Shown here one piece after another: positions 9,281 to 17,869 of a stretch of DNA of 52,710 nt. The position numbers and the translations under genes were made by a program. The first letter of the stretch is position 1. The number at the start of each line of letters is the position of its first letter. The stretch covers positions 1 to 52,710 of the forward strand of contig PEQN01000021.1 in assembly GCA_002786225.1 (NCBI GenBank), in the 5' to 3' direction. This DNA is from Leptospira sp. GTDB lineage: Bacteria; Spirochaetota; Leptospiria; Leptospirales; Leptospiraceae. The notes under the pieces are model-generated. The model ran no database searches and was not told the DNA's origin. It saw only the letters and a program-made list of their open reading frames with translations.

Positions 9281-9649
9281 ATGGAAAGTAAATTCACAAA
9301 AGTCGATAACAAAAATGTTTTATCTCTTCTTGGGGAATTTACAATTTATGCAGTGTCAGAGTTTAAACAAAAAATCGATAGTACGCCCGATTTGGTGAAA
9401 AGTGATTTGTATATAGATCTTTCCAAGGTGACTAGAATTGATACATCTGGAATCCAAGCATTGATTTCTATTAAGAAATTTTATACTAACAAAGGCTTAA
9501 ATATTCATCTAATGAACCATAGTGAAGCAATGATTGCTATGATAGAGTTGTATGGACTAATGGCTTTTTTCGGTGATCAGTTGAAATTGAAGAAAGAAGA
9601 CCTAGATAAATTCCCCTTCAAATATGGAAGAAAGAAAGGATATTATTAA
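9281..9649 (+). CDS. STAS-domain protein (anti-sigma-factor-antagonist-like)
   Basis: A 122-residue STAS domain. The core motif VTRIDTSGIQALISI is the region phosphorylated in SpoIIAA/RsbV-type antagonists, and Ser56 is the equivalent serine. The C-terminal 25 residues are lysine-rich and extend past the usual fold. It lies three bases after cheY and its stop abuts the TTG start of cheA, so it is translated with the chemotaxis core. A STAS protein here could be a partner-switch output, a scaffold, or a CheW/CheA partner. No matching RsbW-type kinase is encoded in this operon, although a kinase domain of that type lies at 22.7-25.4 kb. The family is certain, the role open. Confidence 0.88.
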   Translation: MESKFTKVDNKNVLSLLGEFTIYAVSEFKQKIDSTPDLVKSDLYIDLSKVTRIDTSGIQALISIKKFYTNKGLNIHLMNHSEAMIAMIELYGLMAFFGDQLKLKKEDLDKFPFKYGRKKGYY

Positions 9650-11836
9650 TTGAAACTCGATGAAATTATTATAGCCTTTGTCCAAGAATCGGATGAGCTT
9701 TTGACCAATATGGAAGATCTACTTCTCTCTTTAGAGAGTAATCCCCAAGATACAGAAGCTTTGAATGGAATTTTTAGAGCTGTTCATACAATCAAAGGCT
9801 CAGCAGGTATGTTTGGATTTGATTGGATAGTAAAGTTTTCCCATGTTCTTGAGAACCTATTAGATAGCATGCGAGAGGGTAAGGTAGCAGCTAACAAAGA
9901 AATTATAGAAAACCTATTAGTATCTAAAGATTATTTATCATCTATTGTAAAGATTTATACTGACTCAACTGAATTAACAGAAGAGAAAATAGCTCAAGGT
10001 GAAATTCTTCTCAGTAAATTAAAACCTTTTTTACTTAACAATGATTCTAATTCCGAAAAAGAAATTGAAAAAAATAAACTAGAAACATCACAAGAGCAAC
10101 ATCAGGATGAAGTTCCAGGTATCCAAAGTAAAGATTTTCATATCAGCTTACGACCAAGTAAACAAGTCTTTATCAATGCCTTAGACCCCTACTCTTTCAT
10201 AAAGTATACCAACCAAGTAGGTACTATTGAATTCATCAAAACAATTATCACGGAACTTCCAGATTGGAATTTATGGGATCCAGAAAGTTGTTATCTAGGT
10301 TTTGAAATCCGTTTAAGTTCTACCAAAACAGTAGATGAAATCCGAAAGGTTTTTGAATTCTTAGAGTATGATTCCAAGATTTTAATACTTCAACCGAATG
10401 CAAGTATAGAAGATGTTGTGAACCACCTTCAAACTTTATCAGAAGACGAAATTCTTATTTCAAACATACTTACTGAAATGAAAACATTAACTCAAAATGA
10501 ACTGATTGAAGTATTGGAATCTTTTCAAAGTAGATTATCTGGAATAAAAACAAAATCTTTAAATCAATTCCTTAATAAAGAAAGAGAAAATACAAAAAAT
10601 GATACCAAATTGGATTCACAGAAAAGTGTAAGTTCTACTTTAAGAGTTGATTCCCATAAAATCGACCACTTAATCAATAAGGTTGGTGAACTTGTAGTTT
10701 CGGAAGCAAATTTAAGTATAGTCTTACAAAATTTAGAAGACTCTACAGTTACTGAATCCTTACATTCTGTATCTAGACTGATCAATGAGATACGAGAAAT
10801 TTCCCTCAAACTTCGTATGGTTCCCATAGGAGAAAGTTTCAATAAATACCATAGGATAGTGCGCGATTTAGGCAGTGAACTTTCTAAGAAAGTTAATCTT
10901 CATATACATGGTGGCGAAACCGAACTTGATAAATCTGTGGTAGAAAAACTTTCTGATCCTATGGTTCATTTAATTCGCAATGCAGTGGATCATGGACTAG
11001 AGACAGTTAAGGAACGTTTAAAATATTCTAAAGAAGAAACAGGAAATGTTTATTTAAATGCTTTCCATGATACTGGTTCAATCGTAATTGAAATCTCTGA
11101 TGATGGTAAAGGTGTTAATACTGAGAAGGTTTTAAGAAAAGCTATAGAAAAAGGAATTCTATCTCCAGATAGTGAACCAAGTACAGATGAAATTCATAAA
11201 TTGCTTTTTCATCCAGGATTTTCAACTGCGGATCAAATAACAAACATATCTGGTCGTGGAGTAGGATTAGATGTAGTTCAAAAGAATATTGAAGCACTCC
11301 GTGGATCCATACAATTATTCAGTAAACCAGGCGAAGGAACAAAATTTACGATTCGCCTACCTCTTACACTAGCCATCATAGATGGATTTTTAGTATCCGC
11401 AGGGAAAGATTTATATGTGATCCCTTTGGATTTGGTTCGTGAATGTGTCGAATTTAAATTTGAAAATGAAAACAATGATACATCGGGAAATTATTTCAAT
11501 CTAAGAGGCAAGGTTTTGCCCTATACTAGGTTGGATTATTTTTTCCATAATGAAGTGAAGAAGAATGAAAGAGAAAATATCGTAATCACAGAATACCAAG
11601 GTAATAGGATAGGACTCGTCGTAGATAAATTGTATGGTGAAATTCAAACAGTAATTAAACCATTAGCAAAAGTATTCAGTGATATCCGAGGAATTGGTGG
11701 ATCTACGACATTAGGTGACGGAAGAATTGCTTTGATTCTAGATGTTGCTGACTTGCATGAATCTTTAAAGAATTTGCAAGGAATTAAATTTGATAAGGTC
11801 AATATTGATACACATGAGGGTGGAGCATTAGGATGA
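9650..11836 (+). CDS. cheA: Chemotaxis histidine kinase CheA
   Basis: Central kinase of the chemotaxis pathway. Domains in order: P1/HPt (about 1-110) with phospho-acceptor His46 in [15 protein letters not shown], an acidic linker, a P2-like region (about 165-300), the P3 dimerisation helices (about 320-385, [20 protein letters not shown]), the P4 ATPase (about 390-570; [27 protein letters not shown]), and the P5 CheW-like domain (about 575-728) that couples to receptors. The start is TTG 9650, with AAAGGA about nine bases upstream. Its 3' end overlaps the receptor gene by four bases (ATGA), a sign of translational coupling. All catalytic motifs are intact and the 728-residue length is ordinary for CheA. 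Confidence 0.96.
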   Translation: MKLDEIIIAFVQESDELLTNMEDLLLSLESNPQDTEALNGIFRAVHTIKGSAGMFGFDWIVKFSHVLENLLDSMREGKVAANKEIIENLLVSKDYLSSIVKIYTDSTELTEEKIAQGEILLSKLKPFLLNNDSNSEKEIEKNKLETSQEQHQDEVPGIQSKDFHISLRPSKQVFINALDPYSFIKYTNQVGTIEFIKTIITELPDWNLWDPESCYLGFEIRLSSTKTVDEIRKVFEFLEYDSKILILQPNASIEDVVNHLQTLSEDEILISNILTEMKTLTQNELIEVLESFQSRLSGIKTKSLNQFLNKERENTKNDTKLDSQKSVSSTLRVDSHKIDHLINKVGELVVSEANLSIVLQNLEDSTVTESLHSVSRLINEIREISLKLRMVPIGESFNKYHRIVRDLGSELSKKVNLHIHGGETELDKSVVEKLSDPMVHLIRNAVDHGLETVKERLKYSKEETGNVYLNAFHDTGSIVIEISDDGKGVNTEKVLRKAIEKGILSPDSEPSTDEIHKLLFHPGFSTADQITNISGRGVGLDVVQKNIEALRGSIQLFSKPGEGTKFTIRLPLTLAIIDGFLVSAGKDLYVIPLDLVRECVEFKFENENNDTSGNYFNLRGKVLPYTRLDYFFHNEVKKNERENIVITEYQGNRIGLVVDKLYGEIQTVIKPLAKVFSDIRGIGGSTTLGDGRIALILDVADLHESLKNLQGIKFDKVNIDTHEGGALG

Positions 11837-14601
11837 ACAAAATAAAAATAAGCCATAAGTTGATTTTCTTCTTTTTGGTATCGGCAATTTCGTTATTCGC
11901 GATATCAGTTTATACTTATAATAGTATGACTAAGCTACAGTCGGAAACAATACGTCTGTCAGATAATCAAATTGTTGTCATGGTAAATGTTTCGAATATA
12001 TTTCTAAAGAATAATGAAATACAATCTAAATTGAATCAAATTTCAAGCTCCTTAGATGGGAATATAGCTATTTTAAATAGCAGAGAAATTTCAAAATTAA
12101 GAGAAGAAATATCAAAGTATTTTGACCAATTTAAATCCATTGATTTAGGAAAGAATAGCAATAAATCACTTGAAGAAGTTCTTCAAAAAAGAAAACTTTT
12201 AGGGAATTCATTTGATAGTATTAAAACTCTTGAATCTCAAGCAGATGGTTTAGATAAAATTAAAAGAGTTATTTCTAATGAAACACTACCAGCATTAATC
12301 GATTATCTAAATTCTTTACAAAATTTCAATCAAAGCATTCAAACAGATAATGAAATAAATAACAAAATAATTTCAGACCTAAGCCAAAGTATATTTATTA
12401 ATTTTACTATTGTTTTATTGTTAGCTATATTAGTACTAATTGTTTCATTTTTTTGGATTATGAAATCCATTACCTCACCGATTGCAGCAGGATTAAATAC
12501 AATTGAAGCTGTAAAGAAAGGAAATCTTTCTCAAAGAATCCCAATACAGAGTCAAGATGAACTCGGGATCTTCCAATCAGGTATCAATTCGATGTTAGAT
12601 TCAGTTTTTGAATTAAATCAAAATTCAGTTGTAATTTCGGATTTGATGCAAAGATTAGCTAATGAAAAAGATCTTAAGGTAGCAATTCAATTTGCCTTGG
12701 ATAAAATCCGGGATGAATTTGGATGGGCATATGGTTCCTTTTGGACAGTTGATAAAGGCTCCAATGAATTAAAATTTTCTTTAGAATCAGGAACAGTAGG
12801 TGTTGAATTCAAACAAGTGAGTATGAGTTCCTCCTTTAAAGAAGGTGTTGGTCTCAACGGAAGGTCTTGGAGAAATAGAGATTTGGTTTTCGCTAAGGAT
12901 TTAGCAGAGGTAACAGATTGTGTTCGTGCTCCTTCTGCTAGAAAAGCTGGTGTCAAATCTGGGATTGCCTTCCCTATCATTGTAGCTGGTGAAGTCATAG
13001 GAACTATGGATTTCTTTACTATGGTAGAGATTGAATTGACTCAATCCAGAGCAGATATCTTTAAGAATATTTCATCCATTTTATCCTCAACTCTCACTCG
13101 AATCAACGACGTGAACGAAATGGTTCGCATTAAGGTTGCCTTAGATAATGTTACTACAAACGTTATGATGGCTGACGGTGATCTCAATGTTACTTACATG
13201 AACAAAGCGATCGTCAAAATGTTCTCTAATGGTGAATCTCAAATTAAAAATCAGCTTTCTAATTTTGAACTTAAAAAACTCATTGGATCCAATATTGATG
13301 GCTTTCATAAAGATCCTTCTCACCAAAGAAATCTTTTGGCGAATCTAACAACGACCTTCCGTTCCAGTATTTCCATAGGAGGAAGATTTTTTGATTTAAT
13401 TGCAAATCCTATAATTTCAGAAAAAGGTGAAAGATTGGGTTCTGTGGTTGAATGGTCTGATGTTACCAACGAGCTAGCAGTTCAAAAAGAAATTGAAACT
13501 ATTATTGACGGGGCTGTGGAAGGAGACTTTGAGAAGCGAGTAAAGCTCGATGGAAAAGAAAAATTCTTCTTAAAGATCAGTGAAGGCATCAATCAATTAT
13601 TAGATATTTCGTCAAAAGGATTGAAAGATGTAGTACAAGCACTAGGTAAAATATCAACAGGTGATCTATCTACCAAAATTACTGACGATTATAAAGGTAT
13701 CTTTGGTGAGTTAAAAGAGTATGTGAACAATACTATTCAAAAACTCGAAACTACAATTTCTGAAGTAAAGACCAAGGCAGATACCTTGGTTGAAGCCGCC
13801 GAAGAAGTAACTTCCACTGCACAGACACTCTCCCAAGGAGCTAGCGAACAAGCAGCATCTGTGGAAGAAACATCTGCTAGTTTAGAAGAAATGACAGCAA
13901 GTATAGAGCAAAATGCTGAAAATGCAAAACAAACTGAATCGATTTCAACTAAATCCGCCAAAGAAGCAGCAGAAGGTGGAAAAGCAGTCATCAATACAGT
14001 AGACGCTATGAAACAAATTGCTGATAAGATCTCTATCATTGAAGATATTGCTTACCAGACTAACCTACTTGCTTTAAATGCTGCAATAGAGGCAGCACGA
14101 GCGGGAGAGCATGGCAAAGGATTTGCAGTTGTAGCCTCAGAGGTTCGAAAGTTAGCAGAGAGAAGCCAGAAATCAGCCAATGAAATATCTTCTCTAGCCA
14201 GTGGTTCTGTACAAATAGCAGAAACAGCTGGACGACTTATCAATGAAATTGTTCCTGCAATCAATAAAACCGCTGATTTGGTTCAGGAAATTTCTGCGGC
14301 AAGCTCAGAGCAGTCTTCAGGTGTAAATGAAGTCAATAAAGCCATGACTCAGTTGGATCAAGTATCCCAACAATCAGCATCAGCCTCGGAAGAACTTGCA
14401 GCCATAGCCGAAGAATTAAAATCCCAAGCAGGTCAATTACTAGAATCTATCGCCTTCTTTAAATTAGCTGATAATATGCAGAGTAAATCTCTATTTACTA
14501 AGAAGAAATCAGCGAATTCAGGTTCAAGAGAAAGCAGTAAGTCGTACTTGCAATCAAGTGAGATGAATTCACCAGACGAAAAGGGATTTTCTAAATTTTA
14601 G
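11833..14601 (+). CDS. Methyl-accepting chemotaxis protein with cytoplasmic GAF and PAS domains
   Basis: Chemoreceptor of 922 residues. TM1 lies at about 10-30, a helical periplasmic region at about 31-185, and TM2 at about 187-210, followed by a HAMP domain (about 212-262). A GAF domain follows (about 275-425, with [20 protein letters not shown]), then a PAS-like domain (about 435-545, with [13 protein letters not shown]), a second HAMP-like segment, and the signalling coiled coil (about 650-890). The hairpin tip [20 protein letters not shown] is near 738-757 and [17 protein letters not shown] follows. The polar C-terminal tail ends in KGFSKF, without a CheR-docking pentapeptide such as NWETF. 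Because GAF and PAS are cytoplasmic, it probably senses an internal cue as well as, or instead of, a periplasmic one. It overlaps cheA by four bases, so it is likely the dedicated receptor of this array. Confidence 0.93.
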   Translation: MNKIKISHKLIFFFLVSAISLFAISVYTYNSMTKLQSETIRLSDNQIVVMVNVSNIFLKNNEIQSKLNQISSSLDGNIAILNSREISKLREEISKYFDQFKSIDLGKNSNKSLEEVLQKRKLLGNSFDSIKTLESQADGLDKIKRVISNETLPALIDYLNSLQNFNQSIQTDNEINNKIISDLSQSIFINFTIVLLLAILVLIVSFFWIMKSITSPIAAGLNTIEAVKKGNLSQRIPIQSQDELGIFQSGINSMLDSVFELNQNSVVISDLMQRLANEKDLKVAIQFALDKIRDEFGWAYGSFWTVDKGSNELKFSLESGTVGVEFKQVSMSSSFKEGVGLNGRSWRNRDLVFAKDLAEVTDCVRAPSARKAGVKSGIAFPIIVAGEVIGTMDFFTMVEIELTQSRADIFKNISSILSSTLTRINDVNEMVRIKVALDNVTTNVMMADGDLNVTYMNKAIVKMFSNGESQIKNQLSNFELKKLIGSNIDGFHKDPSHQRNLLANLTTTFRSSISIGGRFFDLIANPIISEKGERLGSVVEWSDVTNELAVQKEIETIIDGAVEGDFEKRVKLDGKEKFFLKISEGINQLLDISSKGLKDVVQALGKISTGDLSTKITDDYKGIFGELKEYVNNTIQKLETTISEVKTKADTLVEAAEEVTSTAQTLSQGASEQAASVEETSASLEEMTASIEQNAENAKQTESISTKSAKEAAEGGKAVINTVDAMKQIADKISIIEDIAYQTNLLALNAAIEAARAGEHGKGFAVVASEVRKLAERSQKSANEISSLASGSVQIAETAGRLINEIVPAINKTADLVQEISAASSEQSSGVNEVNKAMTQLDQVSQQSASASEELAAIAEELKSQAGQLLESIAFFKLADNMQSKSLFTKKKSANSGSRESSKSYLQSSEMNSPDEKGFSKF

Positions 14602-14610
14602 GAGGGTATT

Positions 14611-15099
14611 GTGAGCTCAGATAAAGAAGATAATCAGTATCTCATTTTTCTATTAGAGCAAGAAGCCTTCGGACTTCCTATACTCAAAATCAAAGAAATT
14701 ATTGAGCACACGGAAATTACCCGTGTGCCCATGATGCCTAAATTTATTCCTGGAGTGATTAATCTTCGAGGGAATGTGGTTCCGGTTGTTGATCTCAATT
14801 CAAGATTCTATAATATACCAACTAAAATTAATCGCAAAACTTGTATCATCATTTTAGAAAGCGAATTAGAAGATTCTAAAATAGATGTAGGAGTATTAGT
14901 AGATATTGTGAATGAAGTTGTTGAAATCAATGAAGTAGAAGCAGCACCAACTTTTGGTTCAACTCTCAAATTAGAGTTTGTCGAAGGCATTGGAAAGATT
15001 GATGATAAATTTGTTGTGATCTTGAATATAGACACAGTACTTGATATTAGAGAACTTACTGAGTGGACTGAACAAGAAAAAGCACTTTCCACTGAATAA
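14611..15099 (+). CDS. cheW: Chemotaxis coupling protein CheW
   Basis: Adaptor that joins the receptor to CheA P5. The 162-residue protein shows the CheW fold signatures: YLIFLLEQEAFGLPILKIKE, then IPGVINLRGNVVPVVDL (about 44-60), where the R-G-x-V/I-x-P-V-V-D-L motif binds receptors, and VVILNIDTVL near the end. The start is GTG 14611 with the strong ribosome site GGAGGG at 14601-14606, which overlaps the receptor's TAG stop. That geometry both fixes the start and suggests efficient re-initiation. It is followed three bases later by cheD. Confidence 0.95.
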   Translation: MSSDKEDNQYLIFLLEQEAFGLPILKIKEIIEHTEITRVPMMPKFIPGVINLRGNVVPVVDLNSRFYNIPTKINRKTCIIILESELEDSKIDVGVLVDIVNEVVEINEVEAAPTFGSTLKLEFVEGIGKIDDKFVVILNIDTVLDIRELTEWTEQEKALSTE

Positions 15100-15102
15100 T
15101 TC

Positions 15103-15651
15103 ATGGATATTAATCCACTCATAGTTAAAGATTTTTTCTTATATCCTGGTGATTATTGTTTTGGTTCGAATAATTATCGAATTCGAACCCTCCTTGGTTC
15201 CTGTGTCGCTCTTATTCTTCTTCATCCTGAAAAAAAATTGGGAGGCATGGCTCACATTATGCTCCCTGAGAGAAAAAAATACCATTCATCTGACAATGAT
15301 CTTCCAGGTAAGTATGCGGATGATTCTTTTCGACTCTTTGCGGCCTCTGCGAGAACTTTTAAAACCGATCTCTCTGAATACAAAGCCAAGCTTTTCGGTG
15401 GCGCCAATATGTTTACCAATTTCAAAACTAAGGAGTACCAAATTCTCTCTGAAAATGAGAAAAATGTTTATTCTGACTTAGATGACAAAATTCAAATCGG
15501 TAAAAAGAACATAGATTTTATAAAGCAAATGCTTGTATCATATAACATACAAATAATGAGTGAAGACTTAGGTGGAATCAATCATCGTAAAGTTTATTTC
15601 ACGGTTTGGGATGGTGAAGTTTGGATGGAAAAGCCAAACTTAGATTCATGA
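15103..15651 (+). CDS. cheD: Chemoreceptor glutamine deamidase CheD
   Basis: Deamidates selected receptor glutamines and can bind CheC-type phosphatases. The catalytic cysteine is Cys34 in TLLGSCVAL and the histidine is His51 in GGMAHIMLP; the family motif KLFGGANMF lies at about 101-109 and DLGGINHRKVYF near 150-161. At 182 residues it is slightly longer than most CheD because of a C-terminal tail. No CheC or CheX is encoded in the window, so its usual partner is not next door. The ATG lies three bases after the cheW stop. A frame-shifted ORF covers much of the same DNA and is not a gene. Confidence 0.93.
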   Translation: MDINPLIVKDFFLYPGDYCFGSNNYRIRTLLGSCVALILLHPEKKLGGMAHIMLPERKKYHSSDNDLPGKYADDSFRLFAASARTFKTDLSEYKAKLFGGANMFTNFKTKEYQILSENEKNVYSDLDDKIQIGKKNIDFIKQMLVSYNIQIMSEDLGGINHRKVYFTVWDGEVWMEKPNLDS

Positions 15652-15672
15652 ATGAAAATCTAAGGAGAATAT

Positions 15673-16749
15673 ATGGCGATTAAAGTTTTAATTGTGGATG
15701 ATTCTGCAATAGTTCGGCAAATTCTTGGAGATTATATTCGAAAAGATCCAGAGCTTGAGCTTATAGCTGTAGCACCCGATCCAATTTTTGCAATGGAGAA
15801 GATGCGAAATCAATTACCAGATGTAATTGTTTTAGATATTGAAATGCCACGGATGGATGGAATCAGTTTTCTTCGTAAAATTATGAAGGAAAGTCCTACA
15901 CCTGTTGTTATTTGTTCAACTTTAGCAGAAGAGAATTCTGAAACTACCTTCATCGCTTTAGAAGAAGGTGCTGTTGAAATTATAACTAAACCGAAAGTTG
16001 GCCTGAAAGGGTTCCTTGAAGAATCCTTTATTCAAATAACTGATGCTATTAAATCGGCAGCTTCTGCCAATATGAAAGTAGCAAGAAGGAATGTGAGTGA
16101 AAAAATTAGTTCGAGTAATTTACAAAATAAACAAGCTATCACTTCTTTCAAAGAATCTGGACTTTCTGCAATATCAGCAACTGAGAAAATTGTAGCAATA
16201 GGAACATCTACCGGTGGAACTATTGCCCTAGAGCAAGTTCTTTCTAAATGTGATAAAGCAAAAACACCTGGAATACTTATAGTTCAACATATGCCAGAAA
16301 TGTTTACTAAAAGTTTTGCAAAACGACTAAATGATATCTGTGAAATAGAAGTACGAGAGGCAGTGGATGGAGAAAGAGTTCTTCCTGGTCATGCTCTTAT
16401 TGCTCCAGGAAATCGACATATGCAGGTTAAACGTTCTGGTGCTCAGTATGTTGCTGTAGTTTCAGATGGACCTTTAGTAAATCGACATCGACCCTCTGTA
16501 GATGTTCTTTTTCGTTCAGTAGCAAAAGAAGCAGGTAAGAATGCTAGAGGTATCATAATGACAGGTATGGGCGATGATGGTGCAGCTGGCCTTCTAGAAA
16601 TGAGACGAATGGGTGCTTTTACAATTGCTCAAAATGAAGAAACATCCGTAGTCTTCGGCATGCCTAAGGAAGCTATCCGAAAAGGCGCAGTTGATAAAAT
16701 TGTTGCCTTAGAAAATATTTACCGTGAAATTATGGACCAAAGGTTTTAA
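15673..16749 (+). CDS. cheB: Chemotaxis methylesterase CheB
   Basis: Response regulator/methylesterase that removes receptor methyl groups and may deamidate. The receiver domain (1-120) has phospho-acceptor Asp55 in LDIEMPRMDG. A linker with several serines and lysines leads to the esterase domain (about 170-358) with the catalytic triad Ser179 (GTSTGG), His206 (QHMP) and Asp302 (GMGDDGAAG). The APGNRHM and NEETSVVFGMPKEAI motifs are conserved. AAGGAG lies shortly before the ATG. It is the last gene of the operon. The methyltransferase CheR is not encoded anywhere in the window, so it must act from another locus. Confidence 0.96.
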   Translation: MAIKVLIVDDSAIVRQILGDYIRKDPELELIAVAPDPIFAMEKMRNQLPDVIVLDIEMPRMDGISFLRKIMKESPTPVVICSTLAEENSETTFIALEEGAVEIITKPKVGLKGFLEESFIQITDAIKSAASANMKVARRNVSEKISSSNLQNKQAITSFKESGLSAISATEKIVAIGTSTGGTIALEQVLSKCDKAKTPGILIVQHMPEMFTKSFAKRLNDICEIEVREAVDGERVLPGHALIAPGNRHMQVKRSGAQYVAVVSDGPLVNRHRPSVDVLFRSVAKEAGKNARGIIMTGMGDDGAAGLLEMRRMGAFTIAQNEETSVVFGMPKEAIRKGAVDKIVALENIYREIMDQRF

Positions 16750-16829
16750 TTTCATATTTTTTTAGTAGTGTCAATATTTTATTGAACTCTATTGATTGTA
16801 ATATTTTTTCATTCATTGAGGTGATTTAA

Positions 16830-17726
16830 GTGAAATATTTATTTATATTGTTGTTATTTTTAAATTTTAATATGACTGCTCAATCCATAACAGAAATTTC
16901 AATAAGCACTAGTATTAGAGAACTTTCTGATGAGTCATCTAGATTTTCCTTAGAGCATATTATTGATAAAACTAGTTCCCCTTGGTGTATTTCAGGAAAA
17001 GACTGGGAAAAGCAAGATAGTATAGATCTTCAATTCGATAAAAAAGTTATTCTATCAAAAATTTATATAGCTAACGGATTTTTCGATTCTAAATTATTTT
17101 CTTTAAATTCTCGACCTAGTAAACTTATTTTAAAATCGGATTTAGGTGAAAAAAGGGAAATTAGTCTAAAAGATAATTTCAATGTAGAAACCTATGAATT
17201 CCCTGCTATGAATGTTAGTTCTATTAATTTATCATTCCCTAATATTCTAAAAGGAACTAAATTCAACGATATATGTATATCTGAAGTTTCCTTTATACCT
17301 ATTGGGAGTAATGACTTAATTAATAATAGAAAAAGCTTAAATGAAAGAATTAAAAATATTCTCAAGAAACCAATTGTAATTCAATCAGCACAAGGTGAAG
17401 TAAACGATTCTTTTACTATACTACCTACAAAAGAGGAATTTAGCTTAGAGCCCCAAACTAAAAATCAAAAATCTGTGATTCTTTACCAACCATTTGCTAC
17501 CTACTCTTTAGAAATATCTCCAATGCCTAAGATTACACTTACAAAATATACCAATGATTATGATTTAATAAAAATAAAAATTCAAGGAAGATGCATAGTT
17601 AATTATGAAGGTGAAAATAAAACAGAGCCATGCAAGGTTTTAATTGATCCACTAGATAGCAGCTATACTCTTTATTTAAAAAATAATTTAATTTTTAATT
17701 CTAAACAACCTGAAATGTTTCAATAA
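16830..17726 (+). CDS. Secreted protein with a discoidin/NADase-type glycan-binding-like domain
   Basis: The N-terminus MKYLFILLLFLNFNMTAQS is a signal peptide without a lipobox cysteine, so a periplasmic or secreted soluble protein is expected. Residues about 28-160 resemble the galactose-binding/discoidin-like domain common in leptospiral proteins: LEHIIDKTSSPWCISGKDW, IYIANGFFDSK, NSRPSKLILKSDLG and the closing KFNDICISEVSFI. Two cysteines (in PWCISG and DICISE) could pair. The C-terminal half (about 165-298) has no recognisable domain; two further cysteines (GRCIVNY, EPCKVLI) lie near the end. Start GTG 16830 has GAGGTGA just upstream. It follows cheB by 80 bases and may be a separate unit. 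Function is unknown; carbohydrate binding is a family inference. Confidence 0.7.
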   Translation: MKYLFILLLFLNFNMTAQSITEISISTSIRELSDESSRFSLEHIIDKTSSPWCISGKDWEKQDSIDLQFDKKVILSKIYIANGFFDSKLFSLNSRPSKLILKSDLGEKREISLKDNFNVETYEFPAMNVSSINLSFPNILKGTKFNDICISEVSFIPIGSNDLINNRKSLNERIKNILKKPIVIQSAQGEVNDSFTILPTKEEFSLEPQTKNQKSVILYQPFATYSLEISPMPKITLTKYTNDYDLIKIKIQGRCIVNYEGENKTEPCKVLIDPLDSSYTLYLKNNLIFNSKQPEMFQ

Positions 17727-17749
17727 GCGAACTATTAACGAATGGATGA

Positions 17750-17793
17750 AAAATAAAAAAACCTCCATACTAGAAATTTCTAGCCTGGAGGTT
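17750..17793 (-). terminator. Intrinsic terminator of the acyl-CoA carboxylase operon, probably bidirectional
   Basis: AACCTCCA (17760-17767) pairs with TGGAGGTT (17786-17793), and the interior CTAGAAATTTCTAG is itself a perfect palindrome, so the hairpin can be long. On the minus strand it is followed by a T-run (the A-run at 17754-17761) about 77 bases after the stop of the biotin carboxylase gene. On the plus strand only a loosely T-rich stretch follows, so termination of the gene ending at 17726 is weaker but plausible. Confidence 0.85.
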
Positions 17794-17869
17794 ATCTTCT
17801 TAGTTATCTTTCACTTTTAATTCAGCGAAGAAAAGTATCAAAGATTCAATACATACAAAAATATTGTCA

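Noticed and set aside
12687..14264. Several minus-strand ORFs across the chemoreceptor gene.
   Set aside because: They mirror the heptad-rich coding of the receptor and have no ribosome sites or family motifs.
15149..15481. A 110-codon plus-strand ORF inside cheD.
   Set aside because: It is a shifted frame of cheD, which shows full family motifs including catalytic Cys and His; the alternative protein has no recognisable features.
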